Origin: an uncultured Clostridium sp.
GTDB taxonomy: Bacteria > Bacillota > Clostridia > UBA1212 > UBA1255
Reading direction: 5' to 3'
Length of the DNA: 64,000 bases
Assembly: GCA_900543695.1 (NCBI GenBank)
Contig: UQSG01000005.1
Location: 1 to 64,000 of the forward strand
The notes beneath the pieces are model-generated. The model was not told the DNA's origin and searched no databases. It saw only the letters and a list, made by a program, of their open reading frames with translations. A program made the translations under genes and the position numbers. Of this stretch, positions 24,052 through 32,851 are shown piece by piece. Every line of letters begins with the position of its first letter. The stretch's first letter is position 1.

Positions 24052-25352
24052 ATTATACAATAAACGCCTGCAGGCTCTCAGGGAAAGTTACGGCAATCCC
24101 ATCGAAATCACACCTTCACAGGCAGCTGATCGCCGCCGCGCTTTACGGAACGGATACCGAGATCCGGGCCGGCGCAGCAGCGTCGGAAGATATTGCGGCA
24201 ACAGAAAATTGTCTGGCTGCTCTGGGCGCGCAGATCCTCAGATCGGAAAGCGATCGGATCCATGTCAGAGCAATCAGGGAAAGACGCAGGGAGGAAGGCG
24301 TCCGGCGGCTTTTCTGCAAAGAAAGCGGTTCTACGCTTCGGTTTCTTTTGCCCGTGGTATGCGCGCTGGGGCTCCCTGCGGAATTTTATCCGGAGGGCCG
24401 TCTTCCCGACAGGCCGCTGTCTCCGCTGCGAGAAGAGCTGATCCGGCACGGCTGCCGGATTTCAGAGCCCGGAAGCGTGCCGCTTTGTGTAGGAGGCGCC
24501 TTGTCTGGCGGCGTTTTTGAGATCGCAGGCGGCGTGTCATCCCAGTATATCAGCGGAATATTGCTGGCGCTTCCCCTTCTGGAGGCGGAAAGCACGCTCC
24601 GGATTACGGGCACGCTGGAGTCCCGCCCTTATGTGGAGATGACGCTTGAGGTGCTTGCGGGCTTTGGCATTTCCTTCACACAAGACAGCAGCTTCTCCGC
24701 TTTTATTAAACCGCGGGGCGTACATCGGGCACAGACGGTCCGCTGCCTTCAGACCGAAGGCGATTGGTCCAATGCGGCATTCTGGCTGACCGCAGGCGCG
24801 ATCGGAGCGGAAGAGGTTTGCGTTTCCGGTCTTTCCCTGACCTCAAAGCAGGGGGACAAAGCAATTCTGCAGCTTCTGAAACAATTCGGCGCTTCTGTGA
24901 AAGCGGCTGAAGCAGAAAACGGCCTGAGCGCTGTTACCGTGTCGCCCTCGCCCCTGAAGGGGATTGAAATCAATGCGGCCGACATCCCCGACCTGGTTCC
25001 GATTCTTTCCCTGGCTGCGGCCGCTGCCGAAGGAACGACCGTTATCCGCGGCGCCGCCAGATTGCGTCTGAAAGAAAGCGACCGTCTTCAGGCCGTAACA
25101 GATCTGCTGGGAACACTCGGCGCCGACATCCGCCAGACGGACGACGGACTGATCATAAATGGAACGTGGAAAAATGGAAAGGCTTCGCTTCAGGGAGGAA
25201 CGGTAAGCAGCTGCCACGATCACCGCATTGCAATGACGGCCGCCATCGCCGCAGCCATTTCCGACGGACCGGTAACGATCCTGGGTGCGGAAGCAGTCAA
25301 CAAATCTTATCCGACCTTCTGGCAGGATTTCGAAAAATTAAACGGGAAGTGA
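24048..25352 (+). CDS. aroA: 3-phosphoshikimate 1-carboxyvinyltransferase (EPSP synthase)
   Basis: 434 residues, the usual length. It joins phosphoenolpyruvate to shikimate-3-phosphate, the sixth step of the shikimate pathway, in the cytoplasm. Family signatures are present: SKSHLHRQLIAAAL (N-terminal phosphate site), ESGSTLRFLLP (the PEP-binding loop, here in the clostridial ESGST form), DRPLSPL, and RLKESDRLQAVTDLLGTLG near the C-terminus. It is translationally coupled to the dehydrogenase gene upstream and lies 4 bases before aroC. Confidence 0.95.
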   Translation: MNYTINACRLSGKVTAIPSKSHLHRQLIAAALYGTDTEIRAGAAASEDIAATENCLAALGAQILRSESDRIHVRAIRERRREEGVRRLFCKESGSTLRFLLPVVCALGLPAEFYPEGRLPDRPLSPLREELIRHGCRISEPGSVPLCVGGALSGGVFEIAGGVSSQYISGILLALPLLEAESTLRITGTLESRPYVEMTLEVLAGFGISFTQDSSFSAFIKPRGVHRAQTVRCLQTEGDWSNAAFWLTAGAIGAEEVCVSGLSLTSKQGDKAILQLLKQFGASVKAAEAENGLSAVTVSPSPLKGIEINAADIPDLVPILSLAAAAAEGTTVIRGAARLRLKESDRLQAVTDLLGTLGADIRQTDDGLIINGTWKNGKASLQGGTVSSCHDHRIAMTAAIAAAISDGPVTILGAEAVNKSYPTFWQDFEKLNGK

Positions 25353-25356
25353 ATCT

Positions 25357-26451
25357 ATGTCCTCTGTATTTGGAAAAAACATTAAGATATCGATTTTCGG
25401 ACAGTCGCACTCTCCGGCGATCGGCGTCACCCTGGACGGAATTCCCGCAGGTGTAAAAATTGATTTCGACGCCTTGCAGGACTTTCTTGCGCGCCGCGCT
25501 CCGGGGACCTCAGAATTTACCACGCCGCGCAAAGAAGCCGATATTCCGGAGTTTCTTTGCGGGCTTGTAAACGGCGTCACCTGCGGGGCGCCGATTACAG
25601 CGATCATCCGCAACACGAATACGCGTCCCTCCGATTATGCGGACCTGTCGGATATTCCGCGTCCCGGCCATGCCGACTACACTGCGCGCATAAAATATAA
25701 GGGCTACGAGGATCCTACCGGCGGCGGGCATTTTTCCGGACGGCTGACGGCGCCGCTGTGCATTGCAGGAGGCATCTGTCTGCAGCTGCTTCGTGAGAAA
25801 GGGATTCTGATCGGAGCGCACATTCGAAAGCTTGGCGCCTGCGAGGACGTCCCCTTCGATCCGTGCAGCGTCTGCGCAGAAGATTTCCGAAAAACGGCCG
25901 GAAGGCAGCTGCCTGTTTTAGATCCGGCGGCCGAACGGGATATGGGCGAGCTGATCCTGGCACAGAAATTGGCCGGAGACTCTATCGGGGGCACGATAGA
26001 ATGTGCTATAATAGGACTGCCCGCAGGCATCGGCGATCCCATTTTCGACGGTCTGGAAAATCGAATCTCCTGCTGCGTTTTTGCCATTCCCGCTGTGAAG
26101 GGCATCGAATTCGGAAGCGGATTTGCGGTCGCCGACAGAAAGGGCTCTGAGAATAACGACGCTTTTTACGTTGAAAGTGGAAAAATTAAAACAAGGACGA
26201 ATCATCACGGCGGAATTTTAGGCGGAATTTCTTCGGGAATGCCGATTTTGTTTCGCGCAGCCGTCAAGCCGACGCCCTCCATTGGCCTGGAGCAGGACAG
26301 CGTCAGGATGTCTGCCGGCATAAACACAAAATTAAAAATATCCGGAAGGCACGATCCCTGCATTCTGCCGCGTGCCGTACCGTGTGTGGAAGCCGCGGCG
26401 GCAATCGCCGTTTATGATACACTGCTTAATTCTACAGAAGGATGTGATTGA
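25357..26451 (+). CDS. aroC: Chorismate synthase
   Basis: 364 residues. It converts EPSP to chorismate using reduced FMN. Diagnostic motifs: FGQSHSPAIGVTLDGIPAG at the N-terminus, RRAPGTSEFTTPRKE, RPGHADYTARIKY and DPTGGGHFSGR, and further on a SENNDAFYVESGKI-type loop. It is the seventh-step enzyme, immediately after aroA and immediately before pheA, so the operon covers the run from shikimate to prephenate and phenylpyruvate. Confidence 0.95.
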   Translation: MSSVFGKNIKISIFGQSHSPAIGVTLDGIPAGVKIDFDALQDFLARRAPGTSEFTTPRKEADIPEFLCGLVNGVTCGAPITAIIRNTNTRPSDYADLSDIPRPGHADYTARIKYKGYEDPTGGGHFSGRLTAPLCIAGGICLQLLREKGILIGAHIRKLGACEDVPFDPCSVCAEDFRKTAGRQLPVLDPAAERDMGELILAQKLAGDSIGGTIECAIIGLPAGIGDPIFDGLENRISCCVFAIPAVKGIEFGSGFAVADRKGSENNDAFYVESGKIKTRTNHHGGILGGISSGMPILFRAAVKPTPSIGLEQDSVRMSAGINTKLKISGRHDPCILPRAVPCVEAAAAIAVYDTLLNSTEGCD

Positions 26452-26452
26452 T

Positions 26453-27604
26453 TTGAAGCATCAGGATTTAAACGATTTGCGTTCCAGGATCGACTCCGTC
26501 GACGACGAGATCATCCGCCTTTTTCAAGAGCGCATGCATATTTCATCTGAGATCGCTGAATTTAAAAAGGACCATGGCCTCCCCGTACAGGACGTGCAGA
26601 GAGAGCGGGAAAAGATCAGCGATCTGATTGGAAAATCGGAAGAAGATTTTAAGTCCTATACGAGCGTGCTCTATTCCCTGCTGTTTGAGCTGAGCCGTTC
26701 TTATCAGGATAAAATTTTATATCCCTCCTCCGATCTGCAAAATAAAATATCGGCTGCGATTGATAATACGAGCAAAATTTTTCCGCCCTGCGCTACCGTA
26801 GCCTGCCAGGGCGTAGAAGGCGCCTATTCGCAGCATGCCTGCGAAAAGCTCTTCCATATTCCCAGAATTATGTATTTTAATAATTTTGCCAGTATTTTTT
26901 CTTCTATCGACAAGGGAATGTGCGATTACGGCGTTCTGCCGATTGAAAACAGCACCGCCGGCTCGGTAAAGCAAATTTACGATCTGATGATGTATTACAA
27001 TTTTTATATTGTCCGCAGCGTCCGCGTTAAGGTCGATCACAATCTGCTTGCAAAAAAGGGCGCGGATCTCGCTCATATTAAAGAAATCTATTCGCATGAG
27101 CATGCGCTCGCACAGTGTACGAATTATATTAACTCTCTTGGCAATGTTAAGGTAAACGTCGTGGAAAATACGGCGATCGCCGCAAAGCTCGTAGCGGATT
27201 CCGACCGGACCGATATCGCAGCCATTTCGTCACGCTCCTGCGCGCCGCTTTACGGTCTGGATTGCCTCGCATCCTCCATCCAGGACAAGGGAAATAATTA
27301 TACGCGTTTTATCTGCATATCCAAAAATCTGGAAATTTATCCGGGAGCGGACAGAACGAGTCTGATGATGATTATTTCGCACAAGCCCGGTTCTCTTTAC
27401 AGAGTGCTCGCACGCTTCTACGCGCTCGGCATCAATCTGGTAAAGCTGGAAAGCCGGCCGATTCCGGATCGGGATTTTGAATTTATGTTCTATTTTGATC
27501 TTGATACTCCCGTGTATTCGAAAGAGTTCATTCAGCTGATCTGCGAACTGGACGGCCTCTGTGAAGAATTCCGTTATCTCGGAAGCTATTCGGAGATGAT
27601 TTAA
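26453..27604 (+). CDS. pheA: Bifunctional chorismate mutase / prephenate dehydratase (P-protein)
   Basis: 383 residues starting at TTG 26453, 10 bases after GAAGGA and one base past the aroC stop; a GTG at 26444 is too close to that site. Residues ~1-90 are an AroQ-type chorismate mutase (LRSRIDSVDDEIIRLFQERM). Residues ~115-295 are prephenate dehydratase (VEGAYSQHACEK, CDYGVLPIENSTAGSV, TRFICISK). The rest is an ACT domain with a GSLYRVLARF motif (~305-380) for feedback by phenylalanine, whose ESRP motif (LESRPIP) is present. It makes phenylpyruvate from chorismate. Confidence 0.93.
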   Translation: MKHQDLNDLRSRIDSVDDEIIRLFQERMHISSEIAEFKKDHGLPVQDVQREREKISDLIGKSEEDFKSYTSVLYSLLFELSRSYQDKILYPSSDLQNKISAAIDNTSKIFPPCATVACQGVEGAYSQHACEKLFHIPRIMYFNNFASIFSSIDKGMCDYGVLPIENSTAGSVKQIYDLMMYYNFYIVRSVRVKVDHNLLAKKGADLAHIKEIYSHEHALAQCTNYINSLGNVKVNVVENTAIAAKLVADSDRTDIAAISSRSCAPLYGLDCLASSIQDKGNNYTRFICISKNLEIYPGADRTSLMMIISHKPGSLYRVLARFYALGINLVKLESRPIPDRDFEFMFYFDLDTPVYSKEFIQLICELDGLCEEFRYLGSYSEMI

Positions 27605-27605
27605 A

Positions 27606-28877
27606 ATGAAAAGCATCGAAATCGGGGCCGGATATCACTGCGGCCTGCTGGGGGGAAAGCTGGGGCACAGCTTTTCCCCCTTGATCCACAGCCGCCTGGC
27701 GGATTATGAGTATCTTCTCTACGAAAGGACTGCGGAAGAAGTTCCGGATTTTCTGAGAAGCGGCAGTTGCAATGGGCTCAACGTCACCATTCCGTATAAA
27801 AAGACGGCGTTTTCGATCTGTGACGAGCTCTCCCCCATCGCTCAGAAAACAGGCAGCGTCAATACGATCGTACGTCTGCCGGATGGCCGTTTGAAAGGTT
27901 ATAATACCGATTATTTCGGCTTCTCCTATCTGGTACATAAGGCGGGCTTCGATGTTTCCGCAGGAAAAATACTTGTGCTCGGAAGCGGCGGCGCCTCCGT
28001 TACCGTATGCGCGGTCTTAAAAGACCTGGGCGCAAAGGAGGTCGTAGTCATTTCGCGCTCCGGTCCGAATGATTACGATAATATCTATACGCTTCATCAA
28101 GACGCGCAGTATCTTGTAAATACAACGCCTGTCGGCATGTACCCGAATACCGGCGCGGCGCCCGTAGATCTGTCGCGATTTCCGGATTGTGCCGGTGTGA
28201 TCGATCTCATTTATAATCCTGCCAGAACGAAGCTTCTGCTGGACGCGGAGCGTGCCGGCGCCGCTGCCGTGAACGGTCTTTCTATGCTTGTCGCGCAGGC
28301 AAAGCAGTCGTGCGAGCTGTTTACCGGCCGCCCCATCAGCGACAGTACCATCGAAGAAATCGCCGGAGAAATTGAAGCGCTGACCAAAAACATCATATTA
28401 ATTGGAATGCCGGGATGCGGAAAAAGCACGGTGGGGGCAAACCTCGCACATGTGCTGAACCGGCCGTTTGTCGATATCGACGACGTAATAGAATCACGGA
28501 TCGCCATGACAATCTGCGATTTTTTTAAAGCATACGGGGAAAAGGCTTTCCGAAAAATTGAAACGGAGGTTCTGGCCGAATACGCGAAGGGAAGCGGACA
28601 GATTATTGCGACAGGCGGCGGCATCGTCACCATTCCGGAGAATCTGCCGCTTATGAGACAGAACGGAACGATCGTCCTGCTGAACCGGCCGCTCCACGAG
28701 CTTCCGGTCGCAGGCCGCCCGATTTCAATGTCCTGCGATCTCGTACGTCTGGAGCAGGAACGTCTTCCCCTCTATCAGTCGTGGAAGGATGTTTCCGTCA
28801 AGTCCGGAAATCCGGAGGAAACGACGCGCAGCATTATCTCGCTTCTGTTTCCGCAGCAGCAAGCTTCTGAAGGATAA
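27606..28877 (+). CDS. aroE-aroK: Fused shikimate dehydrogenase (AroE) and shikimate kinase (AroK)
   Basis: 423 residues in two enzyme domains. Residues ~1-255: shikimate dehydrogenase, with the substrate Ser pair in GHSFSPLIHS, the catalytic Lys in VTIPYKK, NTDYFGF and a nucleotide-binding LGSGGASVTVCAVL. Residues ~258-423: shikimate kinase, with Walker A GMPGCGKST, the shikimate-binding Asp in VDIDDVIE, ATGGGIV and the lid Arg region. Together they reduce 3-dehydroshikimate and phosphorylate the product, feeding AroA directly. AroE and AroK are usually separate or fused with other shikimate enzymes. It lies one base after pheA and six before lysR. Confidence 0.93.
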   Translation: MKSIEIGAGYHCGLLGGKLGHSFSPLIHSRLADYEYLLYERTAEEVPDFLRSGSCNGLNVTIPYKKTAFSICDELSPIAQKTGSVNTIVRLPDGRLKGYNTDYFGFSYLVHKAGFDVSAGKILVLGSGGASVTVCAVLKDLGAKEVVVISRSGPNDYDNIYTLHQDAQYLVNTTPVGMYPNTGAAPVDLSRFPDCAGVIDLIYNPARTKLLLDAERAGAAAVNGLSMLVAQAKQSCELFTGRPISDSTIEEIAGEIEALTKNIILIGMPGCGKSTVGANLAHVLNRPFVDIDDVIESRIAMTICDFFKAYGEKAFRKIETEVLAEYAKGSGQIIATGGGIVTIPENLPLMRQNGTIVLLNRPLHELPVAGRPISMSCDLVRLEQERLPLYQSWKDVSVKSGNPEETTRSIISLLFPQQQASEG

Positions 28878-28883
28878 ACGCAA

Positions 28884-29774
28884 ATGGAACTTCGTGTATT
28901 AAATTATTTCCTGGCAATCGCACGAGAAGAAAATTTCACAAAAGCGGCGCGGCAGCTCCATGTGACGCAGCCTACGCTTTCGCGGCAGATCGCGCAGCTT
29001 GAGAAGGAGCTGGGCGTGGAGCTGTTTGTAAGAGGCAAGCATAATATTAATTTGACCGAAGACGGCATGATCCTTAAGCGCAGAGCGCAGGAAATGCTTT
29101 CCCTGGCTGAAAAAACAAAGCGGGATTTTTTACATAAGGACGAAGCCCTGGAGGGCGTTCTTTCCATCGGCAGCGGAGAATTTCTGTCCACCCGCTATTT
29201 AACCGACTGCATTGCTGCGTATCGAAAAAAGCATCCGCTTGTACGCTATGAGCTCTACAGCGGGAATGCGGGAAATATTCGCGATTATATCGAAAGAGGT
29301 CTGCTCGATCTGGGCCTGATGTCCGAGCCGATCGACATCCGCAAATATGAATTTGTATCCATGCCGATAAAAGAACAGTGGGGCGCATGGGTCCGAAACG
29401 ATTCGCATCTGGCGGAAAAGGAATCCGTAACGCCGCAGGATCTGGCAGGCGTTCCCTTAATTTCAACCTTGGGCGAATTTATGGAGAGCAGCATCGGGAA
29501 ATGGTTTGGCGAGTACGCCGGACAGGCGGCGATTATTGCAAAAGGAAATCTGCTTTACAATGAAGCAATGTTAGCCCAAAGCAAGCTCGGAGCCGTCATC
29601 GGAATCCGTTTAAACTGCAAATATGAGGGGCTGCGCTTTCTTCCGTTCTCCCCCGCTCTTGAAAGCGGGACGGCTTTAGCATGGAAAAAAGAGCAGTTTT
29701 TTTCCGCCGCCGCCTCTTCTTTTATCGAATTTAGTATTCAATACCTAAAAGACATAACTCATAATGAATTATAA
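28884..29774 (+). CDS. LysR family transcriptional regulator
   Basis: 296 residues. The N-terminal winged helix (NYFLAIAREENFTKAARQL, then HVTQPTLSRQIAQLEKELG) is typical, followed by a type 2 periplasmic-binding-like effector domain (~90-296). It is the last gene of the aro operon, six bases after aroE-aroK, and a terminator follows. LysR genes usually stand divergent from their targets; being at the tail suggests it responds to an operon product and may act on other genes. Effector unknown. Confidence 0.9.
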   Translation: MELRVLNYFLAIAREENFTKAARQLHVTQPTLSRQIAQLEKELGVELFVRGKHNINLTEDGMILKRRAQEMLSLAEKTKRDFLHKDEALEGVLSIGSGEFLSTRYLTDCIAAYRKKHPLVRYELYSGNAGNIRDYIERGLLDLGLMSEPIDIRKYEFVSMPIKEQWGAWVRNDSHLAEKESVTPQDLAGVPLISTLGEFMESSIGKWFGEYAGQAAIIAKGNLLYNEAMLAQSKLGAVIGIRLNCKYEGLRFLPFSPALESGTALAWKKEQFFSAAASSFIEFSIQYLKDITHNEL

Positions 29775-29807
29775 GCATTAGACATCATACGGCAGCCGCA
29801 CTACAAT

Positions 29808-29838
29808 AAAGGCGTTCCAAAAAAGGAACGCCTTTTTT
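29808..29838 (+). terminator. Rho-independent terminator after the aro operon
   Basis: AAAGGCGTTCC (29808-29818) and GGAACGCCTTT (29825-29835) enclose A6, with a T-run beyond. The merR ATG is only 28 bases downstream, so a promoter for merR must lie upstream of or within this hairpin, or the hairpin may also act as an attenuator. Confidence 0.9.
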
Positions 29839-29866
29839 ATCAGCAAGCAGAAGAAAGGAGCCGGAA

Positions 29867-30208
29867 ATGACAACAGACGAAGCAAGCACGCGATATAACA
29901 TTCCCGAAAAAATATTGAGGGAATATGAGCGCTGGGGATTTCGGGAGAACGCCGGAGCGCGGGATTACGACGCGTACGATATTGAAAAACTGAGCATGAT
30001 CATAACCCTTTGCGAAATTGGTTTTGCGCCGGAAGAGGTCGAGCAGTATATGCGGCTGCTGCTTGCAGACCGATCCACGGAAAACGAACGGCTGCAAATG
30101 CTCAATCAGAAAAGGAACAGGACGCTTGATGAAATTCACTTTAAGGAAAAGCAATTAGATCGTCTGGATTATCTGCGTTATGAAATACAGCAGGCAAACG
30201 GGGAATAA
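29867..30208 (+). CDS. MerR family transcriptional regulator
   Basis: 113 residues with GAAAGGAG upstream of the ATG. The N-terminal helix-turn-helix is shifted (ASTRYNIPEKILREYERWG), followed by RDYDAYDIEKLSMIITLCE, the second helix-turn-helix and wing of MerR proteins, and a C-terminal coiled coil (~70-110). It has no metal-binding Cys motif, so an organic or redox signal is more likely than a metal. It heads the flavodoxin operon and is its likely regulator; MerR proteins usually activate the promoter they bind. Confidence 0.85.
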   Translation: MTTDEASTRYNIPEKILREYERWGFRENAGARDYDAYDIEKLSMIITLCEIGFAPEEVEQYMRLLLADRSTENERLQMLNQKRNRTLDEIHFKEKQLDRLDYLRYEIQQANGE

Positions 30209-30242
30209 ATTTTTACCTCATATGAGAAAGGAGTTTGAAAAA

Positions 30243-30893
30243 ATGAAAAAAACAATTTTACTGGTTATGACTATTTTGGCACTTTGCAGCTTTGCAGGCT
30301 GCGGAAGCGGCGGCGGAACCGAAGCCCTGCCGACGTCAGAAGCAGAAACGCAAAGCGGAGCTTCAGCGTCCCCTGCCCCGGCGTCCGGCTCCGGCAGCAC
30401 GGATGCAAAAGCACTAGTCGTATATTTTTCCTGGTCGGGCAATACCGAAGCAGTTGCAGCGGCGATCCAAAGCCAGACGGGCGCGGAGCTTTTTGAAATC
30501 GTTCCCCAGACGCCCTACAGCGACGATTATAATACGCTTCTTGATGATGCGCAGGAAGAGCAGAGTTCAGACGCGCGCCCGGCAATTTCCGGCACGATTG
30601 AAAATCTGGAGCAATATGATGTGATTTATGTCGGATTCCCGAACTGGTGGGGCGACATGCCGATGATTCTCTATACGTTCTTCGACAGCTATGACTTATC
30701 CGGTAAAACGATCGCACCGTTCTGCACCAGCGGAGGCAGCGGCCTTTCCGGTACAGTCAATACGATAAAAGCGCTTGAGCCGAACGCTGCAGTTACGGAC
30801 GGACTTCATATCGGCAGCTCTGCCGCTTCCAATCCGGACGGCGCCGTCAGCAGCTGGCTGAGCGAGATCGGACTTGCAGAAGCAGGAGGCTGA
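30243..30893 (+). CDS. Flavodoxin-like lipoprotein
   Basis: 216 residues. A lipoprotein signal ends in SFAGC (Cys ~20), followed by a Ser/Ala/Pro linker (~25-55). Residues ~58-210 form a flavodoxin fold with the FMN phosphate loop SWSGNTEAVA and the second FMN loop PNWWGDMP. It is related to the flavodoxin_4 group. It would carry electrons outside the membrane, unlike ordinary cytosolic flavodoxins. It is the first structural gene of a tight operon (4 bases to the next). Closely related copies follow at 30897 and 32375. Confidence 0.85.
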   Translation: MKKTILLVMTILALCSFAGCGSGGGTEALPTSEAETQSGASASPAPASGSGSTDAKALVVYFSWSGNTEAVAAAIQSQTGAELFEIVPQTPYSDDYNTLLDDAQEEQSSDARPAISGTIENLEQYDVIYVGFPNWWGDMPMILYTFFDSYDLSGKTIAPFCTSGGSGLSGTVNTIKALEPNAAVTDGLHIGSSAASNPDGAVSSWLSEIGLAEAGG

Positions 30894-30896
30894 CAA

Positions 30897-32333
30897 ATGA
30901 AGAAATCTCTGTCGTTTCTTTTATCTCTGTTTCTTATCATTGCTCTGACCGCCTGCGGCCAGACGGGCAATAAGGGCGGGCGCGGACCGTCTGAAAATAA
31001 TATTACAGGGGGATCGGATATGAACGCTTCTGATCAATTTGTTCTGATTTCCGGGGGCTCCTTCCAGATGGGCAGCCCGGAATCCGAGGCGTGGCGCAGC
31101 GCCGATGAAACGCAGCATCACGTAACTGTCAGCGACTTTTACATGAGCCGGTACGAGCTGACGCAAAAAGAATACGAGGAAATCATGGGCAATAATCCCA
31201 GCAGCTTTACAGGCAGCAATCTGCCGGTCGAGAGCGTTTCCTGGCTCGACGCAGTCGCTTACTGCAACGCCCGCAGCGAGAAGGAAGGCCTGGCTCCGGC
31301 CTATAAAATAAACGGGCAGGAAGTAACCTGGGACAGAAGCGCAAACGGGTACCGTCTGCCAACCGAAGCGGAATGGGAATACGCCTGCCGCGCGGGAACC
31401 ACTACGCCATTTTATATGGAAAACTCGCCGAGCGCTGCGGAAGCGAATTATTACGGTCATTATCCCTATCAGATCGAAGACCACTATTTTTCACAGGGGG
31501 ATTTGGAGGTGCAGCCCGGTCAGTACAGGCAAACGACAATTGCTGTGGGCAGCTTCTCCCCAAATCCATATGGACTTTACGATATGTATGGGAATGTAAG
31601 CGAATGGGTATGGGATTATTACGGCGAATATCCCGCCGAAGAACAAGTCGACCCGGCCGGTCCGGCTTCCGGCACGCTCCGCGTTTATCGGGGCGGCGGC
31701 TGGAACGATTTTGCTAAAAATATGCGTTCCGCATATCGCGCCACGCTGGAGCAGAATAAAAGCAGCTTTAATCTCGGAATCCGGTTAGTGTTAAATGCCG
31801 CTCCCGGCACGGGCAGTATATCGGGTACGGGCGCGCAGAGTGCAGGCGACGGCGGAAGCGGAAAAATCCTGATCGCCTATTTCTCCTGGGGCGGCAACAC
31901 GGAAGGAATTGCGGAAGAGATTCAAAGGCAAACGGGCGCGGACCTGTTTGAGATTACAATGGTCCATCCGTATTCCACGGACTACAGCACCGTTTTAGAA
32001 GAAGCACAGCGAGATCAAAACGCACAGGCTCGTCCGGAGCTTGCAGGCCGCGTAGAAAATATGGAGCAGTACGGCACGATCCTTTTGGGATATCCCAACT
32101 GGTGGGCCTCTATTCCCATGCCAGTGGCGTCATTCCTTGAAGTATTCGATTTTTCCGGAAAGACGATTATCCCGTTCTGTTCTCACGGCGGCGGCCGCCT
32201 GGGCCAGAGCTTAACGGCGATTGCAAAGCTTGCTCCGGATGCCGCCATGGGAGAAGCCCTTTCCGTACATTATTCGGGCGGCTCCAGCCTTGCGGAGGAT
32301 GTCGCCGACTGGCTTAGCCGCAATGGAATATAA
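30897..32333 (+). CDS. SUMF1 (FGE-sulfatase-type) domain fused to flavodoxin, lipoprotein
   Basis: 478 residues. A lipobox (LTAC, Cys ~20) and linker are followed by a SUMF1/formylglycine-generating-type domain at ~45-300: FVLISGGSFQMGSPESEAW, SRYELTQKEYEEIMGN, YRLPTEAEWEYACRAG, YDMYGNVSEWVWDYY and YRGGGWNDFAKNM. After a Gly/Ser linker comes a flavodoxin domain (~322-478: YFSWGGNTEGIAEEI, YPNWWASIP). The two catalytic Cys of true FGE are missing from the C-terminal region of the SUMF1 part, so it is not a formylglycine oxidase and is more likely a structural or ligand-binding relative. I know of no characterised protein with this domain pairing. Confidence 0.85.
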   Translation: MKKSLSFLLSLFLIIALTACGQTGNKGGRGPSENNITGGSDMNASDQFVLISGGSFQMGSPESEAWRSADETQHHVTVSDFYMSRYELTQKEYEEIMGNNPSSFTGSNLPVESVSWLDAVAYCNARSEKEGLAPAYKINGQEVTWDRSANGYRLPTEAEWEYACRAGTTTPFYMENSPSAAEANYYGHYPYQIEDHYFSQGDLEVQPGQYRQTTIAVGSFSPNPYGLYDMYGNVSEWVWDYYGEYPAEEQVDPAGPASGTLRVYRGGGWNDFAKNMRSAYRATLEQNKSSFNLGIRLVLNAAPGTGSISGTGAQSAGDGGSGKILIAYFSWGGNTEGIAEEIQRQTGADLFEITMVHPYSTDYSTVLEEAQRDQNAQARPELAGRVENMEQYGTILLGYPNWWASIPMPVASFLEVFDFSGKTIIPFCSHGGGRLGQSLTAIAKLAPDAAMGEALSVHYSGGSSLAEDVADWLSRNGI

Positions 32334-32374
32334 AAATAAAAAGAAGCAGAATGCTCTTTAAGGAGGAAACCACA

Positions 32375-32851
32375 ATGTCAAAAAAATTAGTTGCATTTTT
32401 TTCGGCAAGCGGCGTCACAAAAAACGTCTCCGAACGGCTGGCAAAGATTGCAGACGCAGATTTATTTGAAATCAAACCGGCGATTCCCTACAGCCGGGCC
32501 GACCTGGACTGGACAAATAAAAAAAGCCGCAGCTCTTTGGAGATGAGCGATCCCGATTCCCGGCCTGAAATTGCAGAAGCGCTTCCTAATATGGAAGAAT
32601 ACGATACCGTATTCCTTGGCTTTCCGATCTGGTGGTATGTCGCCCCCACTATTATCAATACCTTTCTGGAGAGCTATGATTTTTCCGGAAAGACCATCAT
32701 CCCATTCGCCACGTCGGGCGGCAGCGGATTTGGAAGAACGGCAGAGATCTTAAAGCCGCTCTGCGCGCAAACGGCAAAATGGCGGGACGGGAAAATGCTG
32801 AACCACATATCAGATAAGGCATTAAAGGATTGGGCGGCAGGTCTTTCATGA
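32375..32851 (+). CDS. Flavodoxin (cytosolic)
   Basis: 158 residues starting at ATG 32375, 5 bases after AAGGAGGAAA. It has no signal peptide, unlike the two preceding relatives. The FMN phosphate loop is FFSASGVTKNVSE, and FPIWWYVAP with SGGSGFGR form the other flavin contacts. It resembles small flavodoxin-like NAD(P)H-dependent quinone or flavin reductases as well as electron carriers; which of the two is not decided here. The stop overlaps the acetyltransferase ATG. Confidence 0.85.
   Translation: MSKKLVAFFSASGVTKNVSERLAKIADADLFEIKPAIPYSRADLDWTNKKSRSSLEMSDPDSRPEIAEALPNMEEYDTVFLGFPIWWYVAPTIINTFLESYDFSGKTIIPFATSGGSGFGRTAEILKPLCAQTAKWRDGKMLNHISDKALKDWAAGLS

Noticed and set aside
30897..31800. 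Formylglycine-generating sulfatase maturase
   Set aside because: The two catalytic Cys near the C-terminus of FGE domains are absent; only the fold-level motifs are retained.
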